Source: Firmicutes bacterium UBA3914 (lineage in GTDB: Bacteria > Bacillota > Limnochordia > Darwinibacteriales > Darwinibacteriaceae). From it: a stretch of DNA of 21,676 nt. Positions within the stretch are counted from its first letter, which is position 1. Every line of letters starts with the position of its first letter. Shown here one piece after another: positions 5,669-14,714 of this stretch. The DNA lies in contig DGEY01000001.1 in the NCBI GenBank assembly GCA_002391385.1, positions 1-21,676 on the forward strand, given 5' to 3'. The notes under the pieces are model-generated. The model ran no database searches, was not told the origin of the DNA, and saw only the letters and a list, made by a program, of their open reading frames with translations. The position numbers and the translations under genes are program-made.

Positions 5669-7327
5669 CTACTGGATGGCCAGGGCAGTCAGCACATCGT
5701 GCTTGATCTTCCGCAGCGAGGTGGACGGCTGGTACATGAGATTGTAGTACAGGGTGAGCATGTGCTTGGTGGAAAAGCGGTGCATGGCCATGGAAATGCT
5801 GGCCCGCATCATCTCCTGCCAGCGCGCCCGGTCCTCGTAAAAGGTGGGAATCACCTCTTCCAGCAGCACTTCGTAAAGGGAAAGGGCATCCACCATGGTC
5901 TGCTCAGGCCCTTCGTAGCCGCCCCCGAACTGCCAGCCCGTCACCCCATGCAGACAGCCTTCAGGCCACCAGCCGTCCAGCACGCTCAAGTTGAGAACCC
6001 CGTTGAGGGCCGCCTTCATGCCGCTGGTACCGGAAGCCTCCAGGGGCCGCTGGGGCGTGTTCAGCCACACATCACAGCCGGCTGTCAAGAGCCGGGCCAA
6101 GCCCATGTTGTAATTCTCCAGAAAGACCACGCTGTCCGGGAACCTGTACGCCATTTCCGCGATGTTGGCCACGATCTGCTTGCCCCAATCATCCGCCGGG
6201 TGGGCCTTGCCGGAAAAAACCAGTTGAATAGTGCGGTCCTTCAGCAGCGGTTCGATGATATGGGGACGGTGGAAAATCAGGCCGCTGCGCTTGTAGGCGG
6301 CTGCCCGGCGGGCAAAACCGATGGTAAGCGCATCTAGATCCAATGCCACCCCTGTGCGGTTTTCCACTTCTTCCAAGAGCTTCTTTTTCACCTGCAGGTG
6401 GGCTTTCCAGAGGTTCCCCTGCATGTTGTAGGTTTGGTGGATGAGCTTATGCTGCCAGGTGGGCACGTGCACGCCGTTGGTGATGCTGATGATGGGCGCC
6501 GTGCCGGGATTGCCCCGCCACATTGCCCGGGCCGTGGCACCGTGCAGCTGGGAAACCCCGTTGGAGATGTAGCTGAGCCGCAGCCCGGCCACGGTCATGT
6601 TGAAGGGATCTCCGCCGATCCGGGCCACTTGATCGTATTCCAAACCCGCCCAGGCCCCCATGTGCTTCAGAAGGCCGTGATCGTGCTCCTCGTTGCCCGC
6701 CATAACCGGCGTGTGGGTGGTGAACACGATCTGCTGCCGGGTCTCTTCCCAGGCATGGTCAAAGCCCAAGCCCCGGGACATCTTCTCCCGGATCAGTTCC
6801 AGCCCGGCAAACACGGCGTGTCCTTCGTTGAGATGGTAGATATCGGGGTTGAAGCCCAGTTGGTTCAGGGCCCGCACGCCGCCAATGCCCAGCACCATTT
6901 CCGCCGCCACCCGTTCCTGGGGTGCGCTGGCGTAGAGCTGTCTGGTAATCCAGCCGTGGGGGCTCCCGGCAAAGTCCGCATCCAGCAGATAGAGGGGAAC
7001 GTTGCCAAACGCCTCGGTTTTCCAGACCTTGCAGGTTACCTCTTCCCCCCGGATCCACAGGCTCACAGTTACGCCTGTATCCTCCAGATGGGAGCGGTCA
7101 TAGGTCTGCCGGCAGTGCTGGGGGAAGCCATGCTGATCCAGGAACTGGTCAGAGTAGCCCTCACTCCAGAGAATGCCCACGCCCACCATGGGCAGGTCCA
7201 GATCCCGGGCGGTTTTCAGGATGTCGCCCGCCAAAATCCCCAAACCCCCAGAATAAATGGGAAAAGTTTCGTCCAAGCCGAATTCCATGCAGAAAAATGC
7301 TACCTTTGGTTGGGGAACAGCTGCCAT
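5669..7327 (-). CDS. glgP: alpha-glucan phosphorylase (short GlgP family)
   Basis: This 552-aa PLP enzyme phosphorolyses alpha-1,4-glucan to alpha-glucose-1-phosphate. It belongs to the shorter alpha-glucan phosphorylase family, not the roughly 800-aa muscle/GlgP type. Visible landmarks are FCMEFGLDETFPIYSGGLGI at residues 11-30, HLNEGH (165-170), TTHTPVMAGNEEHD (203-216), SITNGVHVPTW (281-291), FARRAAAYKR (338-347) and EASGTSGMKAALNG (430-443), with Lys438 the expected Schiff-base lysine. It starts only 3 nt after the stop of the upstream nucleotidyltransferase gene, and its GGGAGG ribosome site lies inside that gene's end, so the two are translationally coupled. It is the degradative part of the alpha-glucan operon. 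Confidence 0.95.
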   Translation of the reverse strand: MAAVPQPKVAFFCMEFGLDETFPIYSGGLGILAGDILKTARDLDLPMVGVGILWSEGYSDQFLDQHGFPQHCRQTYDRSHLEDTGVTVSLWIRGEEVTCKVWKTEAFGNVPLYLLDADFAGSPHGWITRQLYASAPQERVAAEMVLGIGGVRALNQLGFNPDIYHLNEGHAVFAGLELIREKMSRGLGFDHAWEETRQQIVFTTHTPVMAGNEEHDHGLLKHMGAWAGLEYDQVARIGGDPFNMTVAGLRLSYISNGVSQLHGATARAMWRGNPGTAPIISITNGVHVPTWQHKLIHQTYNMQGNLWKAHLQVKKKLLEEVENRTGVALDLDALTIGFARRAAAYKRSGLIFHRPHIIEPLLKDRTIQLVFSGKAHPADDWGKQIVANIAEMAYRFPDSVVFLENYNMGLARLLTAGCDVWLNTPQRPLEASGTSGMKAALNGVLNLSVLDGWWPEGCLHGVTGWQFGGGYEGPEQTMVDALSLYEVLLEEVIPTFYEDRARWQEMMRASISMAMHRFSTKHMLTLYYNLMYQPSTSLRKIKHDVLTALAIQ

Positions 7328-7330
7328 CTA

Positions 7331-9703
7331 TCATTTATCCTCCCTTTCGTAACTTCGAATTAGATCTGTGTAGTGCTGGATCAATCCGGCAGCCTCTGCT
7401 TCCGTTCGCGCTTCACTGTACAGCCTGAACACAGGTTCATCATCATCGGGCACAACCAAAGCCCAGCCTGAACCGGTGTGTTCCTTGATGCCGTCAAAGT
7501 AGAGGGTGCGTTCCGGATCCGCGTTTTCCATCAATTTGCGCATGACTGTGCCCTTCTCGCTCCAGGGACAGGGCACCTTGGCCGTCTTCATGTGGGTTTT
7601 GCCCTGCCAGGAGCTTAAAGCCACCTGCCCGGAGCTGACCAGCGAAAAGAGCTCGCCTAAGCTGGCCAGAGGCTCAATGTGGGGAAAAATGCAAGGTTCA
7701 CCCCCGCTGTGGTTGCCCAGCTCTTGCGCCGCTTCCATCCAAAAGAGGGGTTCCAGTTTGGTCACCTGCACCTGCAGCCCCTGGCCCTTGGCCGCCTCCG
7801 TCACTGTTTCCGAGAGGTTGACCGGCAGGGCCACTCCCCTTTTGTCTTTGGCTGCCTGGGCCAGGACGAAACCCTTCCACCAATCCTGGTCAGACAGGCG
7901 CCGGCCCTGCTCATCCTGGATGTACCATTCTTGGTTCCGCACCACCACGGTGGGCAGGCCCTGCACCTGGTCAGTGACCACCACATAGCCGCTGAGCCTG
8001 AAGAAGTCCCGAATCAGCTCGCCTAGGGGATCGTCACCGGGCTCCATGACCAGTCCCACCCGAAACCCTGGGGTGCCGCTGGGATAGTGCCTGGCTAGAT
8101 GGCGCAGATAGCGCTTGCGCAGACCCGCCACCTGGATGAAATCCCCGAGATCGGCCCCGCCGAAGCGGGGATAGTCCTCCCGCACATAGATACCTTCGAT
8201 TTTCCGCTGCTCCCCTTTGGACAGGGGCCAGCCCCGCTCATCCCAGCATTCGATGAGGACCGCCATGGGGTCCTGGGGATTGGCAGCCACATGCAGCGCC
8301 CCGTCCAGAGCCAAAGCCTGGACGCCGAAGCGGGTGAGCCGGCCGGTGACCTCACCCCCATCGTGGACGTGCACACCTCCCCCCCTCAGGCCCACCACTA
8401 AGGCCTGCTTGGCCAGATCCGCCGTGGGGGAAAAGTCGCAGGTGACCAAGGCCTTTTTCCCTTCGCCCAGAAACGCTGCGTAGCTCAGCCCAAACTGGGT
8501 GATGGTCTCCGGCGTTAAGCTGCCTCGAATGTCTCCGGCAATGCCGAACTTGGTGAAAATGGGCCGCTGTTCCTGGCTGCCCCAGATCACCGAGCGGCCC
8601 AGCCTGGTTCCGCTGGGGATGATCTTCTCCGGCCAGATCTTGCTCTTGGGGGCGATGATGCTCATGGCCCCCACGCGCACCTTATCTCCCAGTACTACCC
8701 CTTCGTAGATCGCGCTGTCCGGCTCCACAATCGCGTTTTTGCCGCAGACGCAGCCCCTCAGGCGGGCTCCGCGGCCCACCCGCACCCCGGGCCAGAGCAG
8801 GGCATGCTTGAGGCTGGCCCGGGCATCCACTTGACAGAAGGGGCCCAGCACGCTGTAGGGGCCCACCTGCGCCCCGGGGCCGATGCGGCAGCCCCGGCCA
8901 AGGTAGAGGGGGCCTTCCAGGCGGGCGGCGGGATCGAGCTTCACCCCCTCTTCAATGTAAATGCCCTCCGCCTGGGCGTCGGGCAGCTCTAGGCTCACCT
9001 TCCCGTCCAAACAGTCCTTTTGGGCCTGGCGGTAGATTTCCAGATTCCCCACATCGGACCAGTAGCCCCCGGCTACGTAGCCAAACAGGGGAGCACCCCG
9101 GCGGAGCAGCTCGGGGAACACGTTTTGGCTGAAGTCCACCTTCTGCCCAGGGGCGATGTAGTCAAGCACCTCCGGCTCTAGGATGTAGATGCCAGTGTTC
9201 ACTGTATCGCTGAACACCTGGCTCCAGGTGGGTTTTTCCAGGAATTGGGTGATCCGGCCGCTTTCCCCGGTGAGCACCACCCCGTAGTTCAGGGGGTTTT
9301 CCACCCGCGTCAAAACCAGCGTGGCCAGGGCACCCTTTTCCCTATGAAAAGCCACCGCCGAAGTGAGGTCGATATCGGTGAGGGCATCGCCGCTCATAAC
9401 CACAAAGGTGCTCTGCAGCATCTGGGCCGCGTTTTTCACGCTGCCCGCGGTGCCCAGGGGTTCCTGTTCTATGTAATACCCAAGATGCAGTCCCCAGGCA
9501 CTCCCGTCCTGGAAGTACTCCGTCACGTCTTGGGGCAGATACCAGAGGGTGCAGGCGATGTCGCTGAAGCCATGCCGCTTCAGGAGTTTGAGGATGTGCT
9601 CCATCATGGGCTTGTTCAAGATGGGCACCATGGGTTTGGGCACAGAGCAGGTTAAGGGCCGCAGCCGGGTGCCTTCACCTCCCGCCATGATTACGGCTTT
9701 CAT
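7331..9703 (-). CDS. nucleotidyltransferase / degenerate phosphohexomutase fusion protein
   Basis: This 790-aa three-part protein makes or handles a nucleotide sugar. Residues 1-235 are a sugar-phosphate nucleotidyltransferase with MAGGEGTRLRPLTCSVPKPM (residues 6-25), SGDALTDID (104-112) and FLEKP (154-158). Residues 248-375 are a left-handed beta-helix of hexapeptide repeats. Residues 384-790 resemble alpha-D-phosphohexomutases, starting KFGIAGDIRG. In that last part the key motifs are gone: the phosphoserine loop reads HVAANPQDP (471-479), no DGDGDR metal loop is visible around 585-600, and the phosphate loop reads PDDDEP (752-757), not SGTEP. The start at ATG 9703 is preferred over GTG 9709 because GGGGG lies 8 nt before it. 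The first 29 bp overlap the end of the GT4 gene. The nucleotide and sugar specificity are unknown. Confidence 0.9.
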   Translation of the reverse strand: MKAVIMAGGEGTRLRPLTCSVPKPMVPILNKPMMEHILKLLKRHGFSDIACTLWYLPQDVTEYFQDGSAWGLHLGYYIEQEPLGTAGSVKNAAQMLQSTFVVMSGDALTDIDLTSAVAFHREKGALATLVLTRVENPLNYGVVLTGESGRITQFLEKPTWSQVFSDTVNTGIYILEPEVLDYIAPGQKVDFSQNVFPELLRRGAPLFGYVAGGYWSDVGNLEIYRQAQKDCLDGKVSLELPDAQAEGIYIEEGVKLDPAARLEGPLYLGRGCRIGPGAQVGPYSVLGPFCQVDARASLKHALLWPGVRVGRGARLRGCVCGKNAIVEPDSAIYEGVVLGDKVRVGAMSIIAPKSKIWPEKIIPSGTRLGRSVIWGSQEQRPIFTKFGIAGDIRGSLTPETITQFGLSYAAFLGEGKKALVTCDFSPTADLAKQALVVGLRGGGVHVHDGGEVTGRLTRFGVQALALDGALHVAANPQDPMAVLIECWDERGWPLSKGEQRKIEGIYVREDYPRFGGADLGDFIQVAGLRKRYLRHLARHYPSGTPGFRVGLVMEPGDDPLGELIRDFFRLSGYVVVTDQVQGLPTVVVRNQEWYIQDEQGRRLSDQDWWKGFVLAQAAKDKRGVALPVNLSETVTEAAKGQGLQVQVTKLEPLFWMEAAQELGNHSGGEPCIFPHIEPLASLGELFSLVSSGQVALSSWQGKTHMKTAKVPCPWSEKGTVMRKLMENADPERTLYFDGIKEHTGSGWALVVPDDDEPVFRLYSEARTEAEAAGLIQHYTDLIRSYEREDK

Positions 9704-10940
9704 GGACACTGCCCCCTTTCCTCAGTGCCTCCGCTGTGAGCTGGTAGCGGTCGTAGAGCACCTCTGCTTCCCGCTGGGGCAGGGTCTGCCGGTAGCTTTC
9801 CACAGTCCTTTGGGCAATCTGTTTCCAGTCGAACTTCTCCACCAGCTCCCGCGCGGCCCGCTCCACAAGCCGGCGGGCCAGTGGCTTGTCGTTCAGCAGG
9901 CGGATGATGCAGTCCGCGAGCGAGTTGGCATTGCCTGCATAGAAGGTGAGCCCGTTCACTTCGTGGCGCACCGTTTCGGCAAAGCCGCCCACATCGCTCA
10001 CGATGACCGGCGCGCCCCCCGCCATGGCCTCCAGGGCCACCAGGCCGAAGGGCTCATAGCGGCTGGGGAACACCGCCGCATCGGCCAAGTGGTACAAGCT
10101 GTTCCGGGTGAGATCATCCACATAGCCTGCAAACAGGACCTTTTCGCCCAAACCCAGCTCCCAGGCCTGCCTCTTCAGGTCATTATGGCAGGGCCCATCC
10201 CCGGCGATGATGAACTTGGCCTGGGGACGGTGGGCCAGCACCTTGGGAGCTGCGGCCAGGAGCAGATCCACCCCTTTTTCAAAGACATGCCGCCCCACAT
10301 AGAGCACCATCTCCTCTTCAGGCGCGGCCCACTGGCGCCGCCACTGATCCAGATCCCGGTGCACGCTGGCAAAGGTTTCCGGGCGGACTCCGTTGGGAAT
10401 CACAGTAAGCTTATCCTCAGGGACCTGAAAGATCCTGCGAAGCTCAGCGCGCATTGACTCGCTGCAGCAGATCACCCGGTAGGACTCGTAGGTGAGCCAC
10501 CACTCCAGGTCACTGATGTGCCGCTGCAGATCGTTATGCAGCCCGCTGTTGCGGCCCCACTCGGTGGCGTGAATCGTGCAGACCAAGGGAATCTGAAAGG
10601 CGTGCTTGAGCACCTTGGCGCTGGGTGCCACCAGCCAATCGTGGGCGTGAATAAGATCGAAACCGCCCTGGTTCAAAAGCTCAATTCCCTTTTGCGTCAG
10701 GTGGCAGTTCTGCAGATACACCTCCCCTAAAAAATCCAGGGCCTTGGGCAGGAACTGATTCACCCTGAACACCCGGACCCCCGCTTGGTATGCACTCTGC
10801 TCACACTGGGGCGCATCGGTGGTTACCACCGCAACTTCATGGCCCAAGGCGGCCAGAGCCTGCGACAAATCGGCCACTGCCCTGGCTAGACCGCCCACTA
10901 CCTTGGGAGGATACTCCCAGGACAACATCAAGATCTTCAC
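9675..10940 (-). CDS. GT4-family glycosyltransferase, glycogen-synthase-like
   Basis: This 421-aa GT-B-fold glycosyltransferase probably extends alpha-glucan or a related glycan from a nucleotide-sugar donor. The N-terminus MKILMLSWEYPPKVVGGLA is typical of the GT4 glycogen-synthase-like group. The acceptor domain contains DLIHAHDWL and HATEWGR. The donor domain starts near LYVGRHVFEKGVDLLL and carries the retaining-GT4 signature SRYEPFGLVALEAMAGGAPV with its E-x7-E pair. The start is GTG at 10940, with GGTGA about 7 nt upstream. It is the first gene of the operon GT4, nucleotidyltransferase fusion, glgP, and overlaps the second gene by 29 bp. Neither a GT5 GlgA nor a branching enzyme is seen in the window. 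The donor could be ADP- or UDP-glucose. Confidence 0.9.
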   Translation of the reverse strand: MKILMLSWEYPPKVVGGLARAVADLSQALAALGHEVAVVTTDAPQCEQSAYQAGVRVFRVNQFLPKALDFLGEVYLQNCHLTQKGIELLNQGGFDLIHAHDWLVAPSAKVLKHAFQIPLVCTIHATEWGRNSGLHNDLQRHISDLEWWLTYESYRVICCSESMRAELRRIFQVPEDKLTVIPNGVRPETFASVHRDLDQWRRQWAAPEEEMVLYVGRHVFEKGVDLLLAAAPKVLAHRPQAKFIIAGDGPCHNDLKRQAWELGLGEKVLFAGYVDDLTRNSLYHLADAAVFPSRYEPFGLVALEAMAGGAPVIVSDVGGFAETVRHEVNGLTFYAGNANSLADCIIRLLNDKPLARRLVERAARELVEKFDWKQIAQRTVESYRQTLPQREAEVLYDRYQLTAEALRKGGSVHESRNHGGR

Positions 10941-11012
10941 TTCAGGTCACCATCCTCCAAGCTTCCTCTCGAATCAGCATGCCCTGAAACGCCTGGTATT
11001 ATTAGGAGGATT

Positions 11013-11153
11013 ATGGGCCCAAGTCGCCAAATAGAAAAACGGACAATGAGTAGAAGGAGACTAGTTCATGCGCAAGTTTCATCAAAACCGGCAGGCGATC
11101 TACGCCTTCCACCCCTGGCAGGTGGTGGAGACGGAGTTCCGTCCGGAGCATAA
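11013..11153 (+). other. possible short upstream ORF overlapping the GH65 start
   Basis: An ATG at 11013 follows an AGGAGG sequence with 3 nt between and opens a 46-codon frame (start MGPSRQIEKRTMSRRR). It runs out of frame through the GH65 start codon at 11068 and stops at 11153. The peptide is basic and has no recognisable family. It may be a chance frame, or a leader whose translation tunes GH65. It is kept only because its ribosome site is stronger-looking than that of GH65. Confidence 0.2.
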
Positions 11154-13380
11154 TCACCGCAGTGAAGCGATTTTTTCCTTAGGCAATGGCTATCTGGGCA
11201 TGAGGGGAACCTTTGAAGAAGGGCTGCCCAGCCACATCCCCTCCACGCCCGGCATCTACATCAATGGGATCTATGAAACAGAGCCCATCATCTATGGCGA
11301 GTTCATGGCCAAACAGCCCCAGAACTACCAGACCATGATCAACGTCACCGACTGGAAGGGGCTGAAGATCCTCGTGGAGCACGAGGAGTTTTCCATGCTC
11401 CAGGGCCAACTAGAGCAGTACGTCCGGGTGCTGGACCTCAAAGAAGGGGTTCTCCGCCGGGAACTGGTCTGGTGCAGCCCCAAGGGCAGGCGGGTCAAAC
11501 TGACCTTTGAGCGGTTCATCTCCCAGGTGGAAAAACACCTAGCCTACCAGCGCTGCACCGTTACACCCCTGGGTTGGTCCGGTCAGATCACCATCCGCTC
11601 CCAGGTGAACGGCGCGGTGCGCAATTACCATCATCTCCGGGAACCGGCTTTGGAGGTGCTCTCCACAACCCACACCAACGAAAGCGGGCTGATCATCTCC
11701 AAAACCAAAAAAAGCCAGATCGCCGTGGCCTGCGCAGTCAGCCATGCGGCTGAGCCTGCCGCCTCCATCATGGGCTCAGCCGGCAGCGAGTGTCTGGACT
11801 TTGTGGTCCGCTTCCAGGCGGAGCCGGGTCAAACTTACACGCTGGAGAAATATGTGGCCATGGCCACCTCCCGGGATGTGGCCCAGGAGCACCTGGGCAG
11901 CTTTGTGCAGCGTTTGGTGCAGAGGAGTGCGGAACTCGGCTACGCGCGGGCCAAAAATGACCATGTGGAGTTCTTGAGCAGATTCTGGGAGGATGCCGAT
12001 GTGGAAATCGAGGGGGATCTCGCCCTGCAGCAGGGCGTGCGGTTCAATGCCCTGCAGCTTCTGCAGTCCACCGGCCGGGATGGGAGGACCAATATCGCGG
12101 CCAAGGGCTTAAGCGGCGAGCACTATGAGGGCCACTATTTCTGGGACACCGAAACTTACATCATCCCCTTCTTCCTCTACAGCCGGCCGGACATCGCCCG
12201 CAAACTCCTCGAATACCGCTACAGCATCTTGGATGCGGCCCGGGAAAACGCCAAGCGCATGCGGGATAGGGGGGCGCTTTTCGCCTGGCGCACCATCAAC
12301 GGCCAGGAGGCCTCAGGGAACTTTTTGGGCTCCACGGTCCAGTACCATATCAACGCGGCGGTGGCCTATGCCATCCACAAGTACGTGGAAGCAACAGAGG
12401 ATTGGGATTTCCTGGCGGAGATGGGCGCGGAGATCCTCTTTGAGACCGCCCGCTGCTGGGCCAGCCGGGGCGTGTTCCTGGAAGCCCGGGGCGGCAAGTA
12501 CTGCATCAACGAAGTGTGCGGGCCCGATGAGTACAAGCCGGGCGTGAACAACAACTGCTACACCAACTACATGGCCCAGTTCAACCTGGGGTATGCCCTG
12601 AAGGCCCGGGACATCTTGGCCGAGAAATATCCGGAAAGGTATGCCGAACTCAAGGACAGGCTCCAGCTCCAAGATGAGGAGTTTGCCCTCTGGCAGAAGT
12701 GCGCCGACAACATGTACCTGCCCTTCCACGAGGAGCTGGGGATCCACCCCCAGGATGATTCGTTCCTGTACAAGGATCCCATCGATATCGATTCCATCCC
12801 AGAAGAGGAGATCCCCTTGGTGGCCAACTGGCACCCCTTGGTGATCTGGCGCTACCAGGTGATCAAGCAGGCGGATGTGATTCTGCTCATGTTCCTCCTG
12901 GGCGATCAGTTTACCCTGGAGGAAAAGAAAGCCAATTTCGACTACTACGAGCCCAAGACCACCCATGACTCGTCCCTCTCCCCGGCCATCTACAGCATCA
13001 TCGCCGCGGAGATCGGCTACAGGGAGTTTGCCTACAACTACTTCCTGCAGACGGTGCGCCTCGATCTCGATGACTACAACCGCAATGCCTGGCAGGGACT
13101 GCACACCGCCTGCATGGCCGGATCCTGGATGGGCATTGTCAACGGCTTTGCCGGCATGCGCACCTTCGGCGGGCAGTTGAGCTTTAGGCCCTTCCTGCCG
13201 GACAAATGGCAGCGCTACAGCTTCAAGGTGAAGTTCAGGGGGGCACGCCTGCAGATCACAGTCCTTCCTGGCCAGGTGGAATACCAGCTGTTGGCGGGGG
13301 AGTCTCTATCTTTTTACCATTTTGGGCAACCGGTTACATTGGCCTCTGGAGAGGCTTTGCGTCTGGAAATCCCCAGCTAA
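11068..13380 (+). CDS. GH65 glycoside phosphorylase (maltose-phosphorylase-like)
   Basis: This 770-aa cytoplasmic inverting phosphorylase splits an alpha-linked glucose disaccharide (maltose, trehalose, kojibiose or nigerose) with phosphate to give beta-glucose-1-phosphate and glucose. The N-terminal beta-sandwich contains IFSLGNGYLGMRGTFEEG. The (alpha/alpha)6 barrel holds GHYFWDTETYIIPFF, the acid loop VCGPDEYKPGVNNNCYTNYM with Glu488 as general acid, and the phosphate-binding loop KTTHDSSLSPAIYS from Lys630, which marks a phosphorylase and not a hydrolase. A C-terminal small beta domain follows. The length is standard for the family. AAGGAG precedes the start. It is divergent from the alpha-glucan operon and followed 14 bp later by a nucleotidase gene. 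The exact disaccharide cannot be read, and no beta-phosphoglucomutase gene is present in the window. Confidence 0.93.
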   Translation: MRKFHQNRQAIYAFHPWQVVETEFRPEHNHRSEAIFSLGNGYLGMRGTFEEGLPSHIPSTPGIYINGIYETEPIIYGEFMAKQPQNYQTMINVTDWKGLKILVEHEEFSMLQGQLEQYVRVLDLKEGVLRRELVWCSPKGRRVKLTFERFISQVEKHLAYQRCTVTPLGWSGQITIRSQVNGAVRNYHHLREPALEVLSTTHTNESGLIISKTKKSQIAVACAVSHAAEPAASIMGSAGSECLDFVVRFQAEPGQTYTLEKYVAMATSRDVAQEHLGSFVQRLVQRSAELGYARAKNDHVEFLSRFWEDADVEIEGDLALQQGVRFNALQLLQSTGRDGRTNIAAKGLSGEHYEGHYFWDTETYIIPFFLYSRPDIARKLLEYRYSILDAARENAKRMRDRGALFAWRTINGQEASGNFLGSTVQYHINAAVAYAIHKYVEATEDWDFLAEMGAEILFETARCWASRGVFLEARGGKYCINEVCGPDEYKPGVNNNCYTNYMAQFNLGYALKARDILAEKYPERYAELKDRLQLQDEEFALWQKCADNMYLPFHEELGIHPQDDSFLYKDPIDIDSIPEEEIPLVANWHPLVIWRYQVIKQADVILLMFLLGDQFTLEEKKANFDYYEPKTTHDSSLSPAIYSIIAAEIGYREFAYNYFLQTVRLDLDDYNRNAWQGLHTACMAGSWMGIVNGFAGMRTFGGQLSFRPFLPDKWQRYSFKVKFRGARLQITVLPGQVEYQLLAGESLSFYHFGQPVTLASGEALRLEIPS

Positions 13381-13394
13381 AAGAAGGTGAAACA

Positions 13395-14714
13395 ATGAAA
13401 AAGACGTTGGCCATCTGCCTGCTGCTCCTTTTCGCCGCGCTGTTCAGCCCTTCAGCTCAGGGGCAGGATCAGCTGGTGATCCTGCACACCAACGACCTCC
13501 ACGGCCAGTCCCTGGCCCGCCTGGCCACCCTCCTGGCGGAGCAGCGGGAGCTCCATCCCGATCTGCTCTGGGTGGATGCGGGCGACCTTTTCTCCGGCAC
13601 CGCCATCTCCAACCTGCTGCAGGGAAAGGCGGAAGAAGCGGCAGTGCTGGAGCTGGGCCTGGATGCCATCGCCTTGGGTAATCATGATTTCGACTTCGGC
13701 CTGGAGGCCGTGCACCGTTCGCTCCAGGCTGGGGTACCCTGGGTAGCGGTGAACGTGCTGCAGCAAGACGGTACCCACCTGGCAGCTCCCTTTTTCCTCA
13801 AGCAGGTGGGGGATGTCCGGGTGCTCATCACGGGGGTAGCTACGCCCGCTACGCCCCGCATGTCCTTCCCCGAGCATGTGGCGGGACTCACCTTCGCCGA
13901 TCCCGCTGCTGCCCTCGGGCAGCTCCTGGAAGAGCAGGCCGGTGCCTTTGATATCTGCCTGGTCCTCTCCCACCTAGGTTACGGGGAGGATCTGCTCCTG
14001 GCCCAACAGGTGCCGGGGATCAAGGTGATTATCGGCGGCCACACCCACACGGTGCTCAGCAGGCCGGTGCGGATCGGGGACACCCTGATCTGCCAGGCCG
14101 GTGCCAACGGCGAATACCTCGGTAGGGTAGTGATCAACCTGGAGGAAGGCTATCCTGCCCAGGGAGAGCTTCTGCGCATCGAGGCCAGCACTCCTCCCCA
14201 CCCCCGCTTTGTGGAACTGGACCAGCATTTTGAGGACCTCTTCGCCGCCCAGCTGGATGAGGTCATCGGCTACTCCCGCTTCGGCTATGTGAAAAACGGG
14301 ATGGGCATCCTCCTGACCAGGGCACTTCAGGAGTTCACGGGGGCAGATGCGGCCCTCTACAACGGCGGCGGCGTGCGTGCGGGTCTCCCCCGGGGTGCGG
14401 TCACCCGGCGGGATGTGTTCGCGGTGGAGCCCTTCGGCAACCAGGTGGTGGTGGTTACCCTCACCGGGGCCCAGATGGCGGAGCTGCTGGAGATCAAGTC
14501 CCTCCGCTCCAGCGACTTTTTCGAGGGGCCCCGCCTCGTGGATACAAGCAAGACTTACCGTATCGCCACCAGCGACTTTCTAACCACCCCAGAGTCCAGC
14601 TACCCCATGCTGGCAGCCGGGGAAATCCACAAGCTCGGTGTGCCGGTGCGGCAGGTTCTGGAAGACTACTTAAGGGAACAGGTTCTGGAAAAAGCAGAGC
14701 AGGGTGTCCGGTGA
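13395..14714 (+). CDS. exported 5'-nucleotidase / 2',3'-cyclic phosphodiesterase family metallophosphoesterase
   Basis: This 439-aa UshA-type enzyme would act outside the cell membrane to release phosphate from nucleotides. A signal peptide spans about residues 1-23 (MKKTLAICLLLLFAALFSPS then AQG). The catalytic metallophosphoesterase domain shows HTNDLHG (31-37), DAGDLFSGT (61-69), GNHDFDFG (95-102), SHLGYGED and GGHTHT, covering the two-metal ligand set. The C-terminal nucleotide-binding domain contains YNGGGVRAGLP and VFAVEPFGNQVVVVTLTG. An open frame extends upstream into GH65, but the ATG at 13395 is supported by AGAAGGTGA and the signal peptide. It begins 14 bp after GH65, so they are co-transcribed. 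No cell-wall anchor motif is visible at the C-terminus. Confidence 0.93.
   Translation: MKKTLAICLLLLFAALFSPSAQGQDQLVILHTNDLHGQSLARLATLLAEQRELHPDLLWVDAGDLFSGTAISNLLQGKAEEAAVLELGLDAIALGNHDFDFGLEAVHRSLQAGVPWVAVNVLQQDGTHLAAPFFLKQVGDVRVLITGVATPATPRMSFPEHVAGLTFADPAAALGQLLEEQAGAFDICLVLSHLGYGEDLLLAQQVPGIKVIIGGHTHTVLSRPVRIGDTLICQAGANGEYLGRVVINLEEGYPAQGELLRIEASTPPHPRFVELDQHFEDLFAAQLDEVIGYSRFGYVKNGMGILLTRALQEFTGADAALYNGGGVRAGLPRGAVTRRDVFAVEPFGNQVVVVTLTGAQMAELLEIKSLRSSDFFEGPRLVDTSKTYRIATSDFLTTPESSYPMLAAGEIHKLGVPVRQVLEDYLREQVLEKAEQGVR

Noticed and set aside
12313..13104. 263-aa minus-strand open frame inside GH65
   Set aside because: It is antisense to the conserved catalytic domain of GH65, including the acid and phosphate loops, and its translation is low-complexity and unlike any family.
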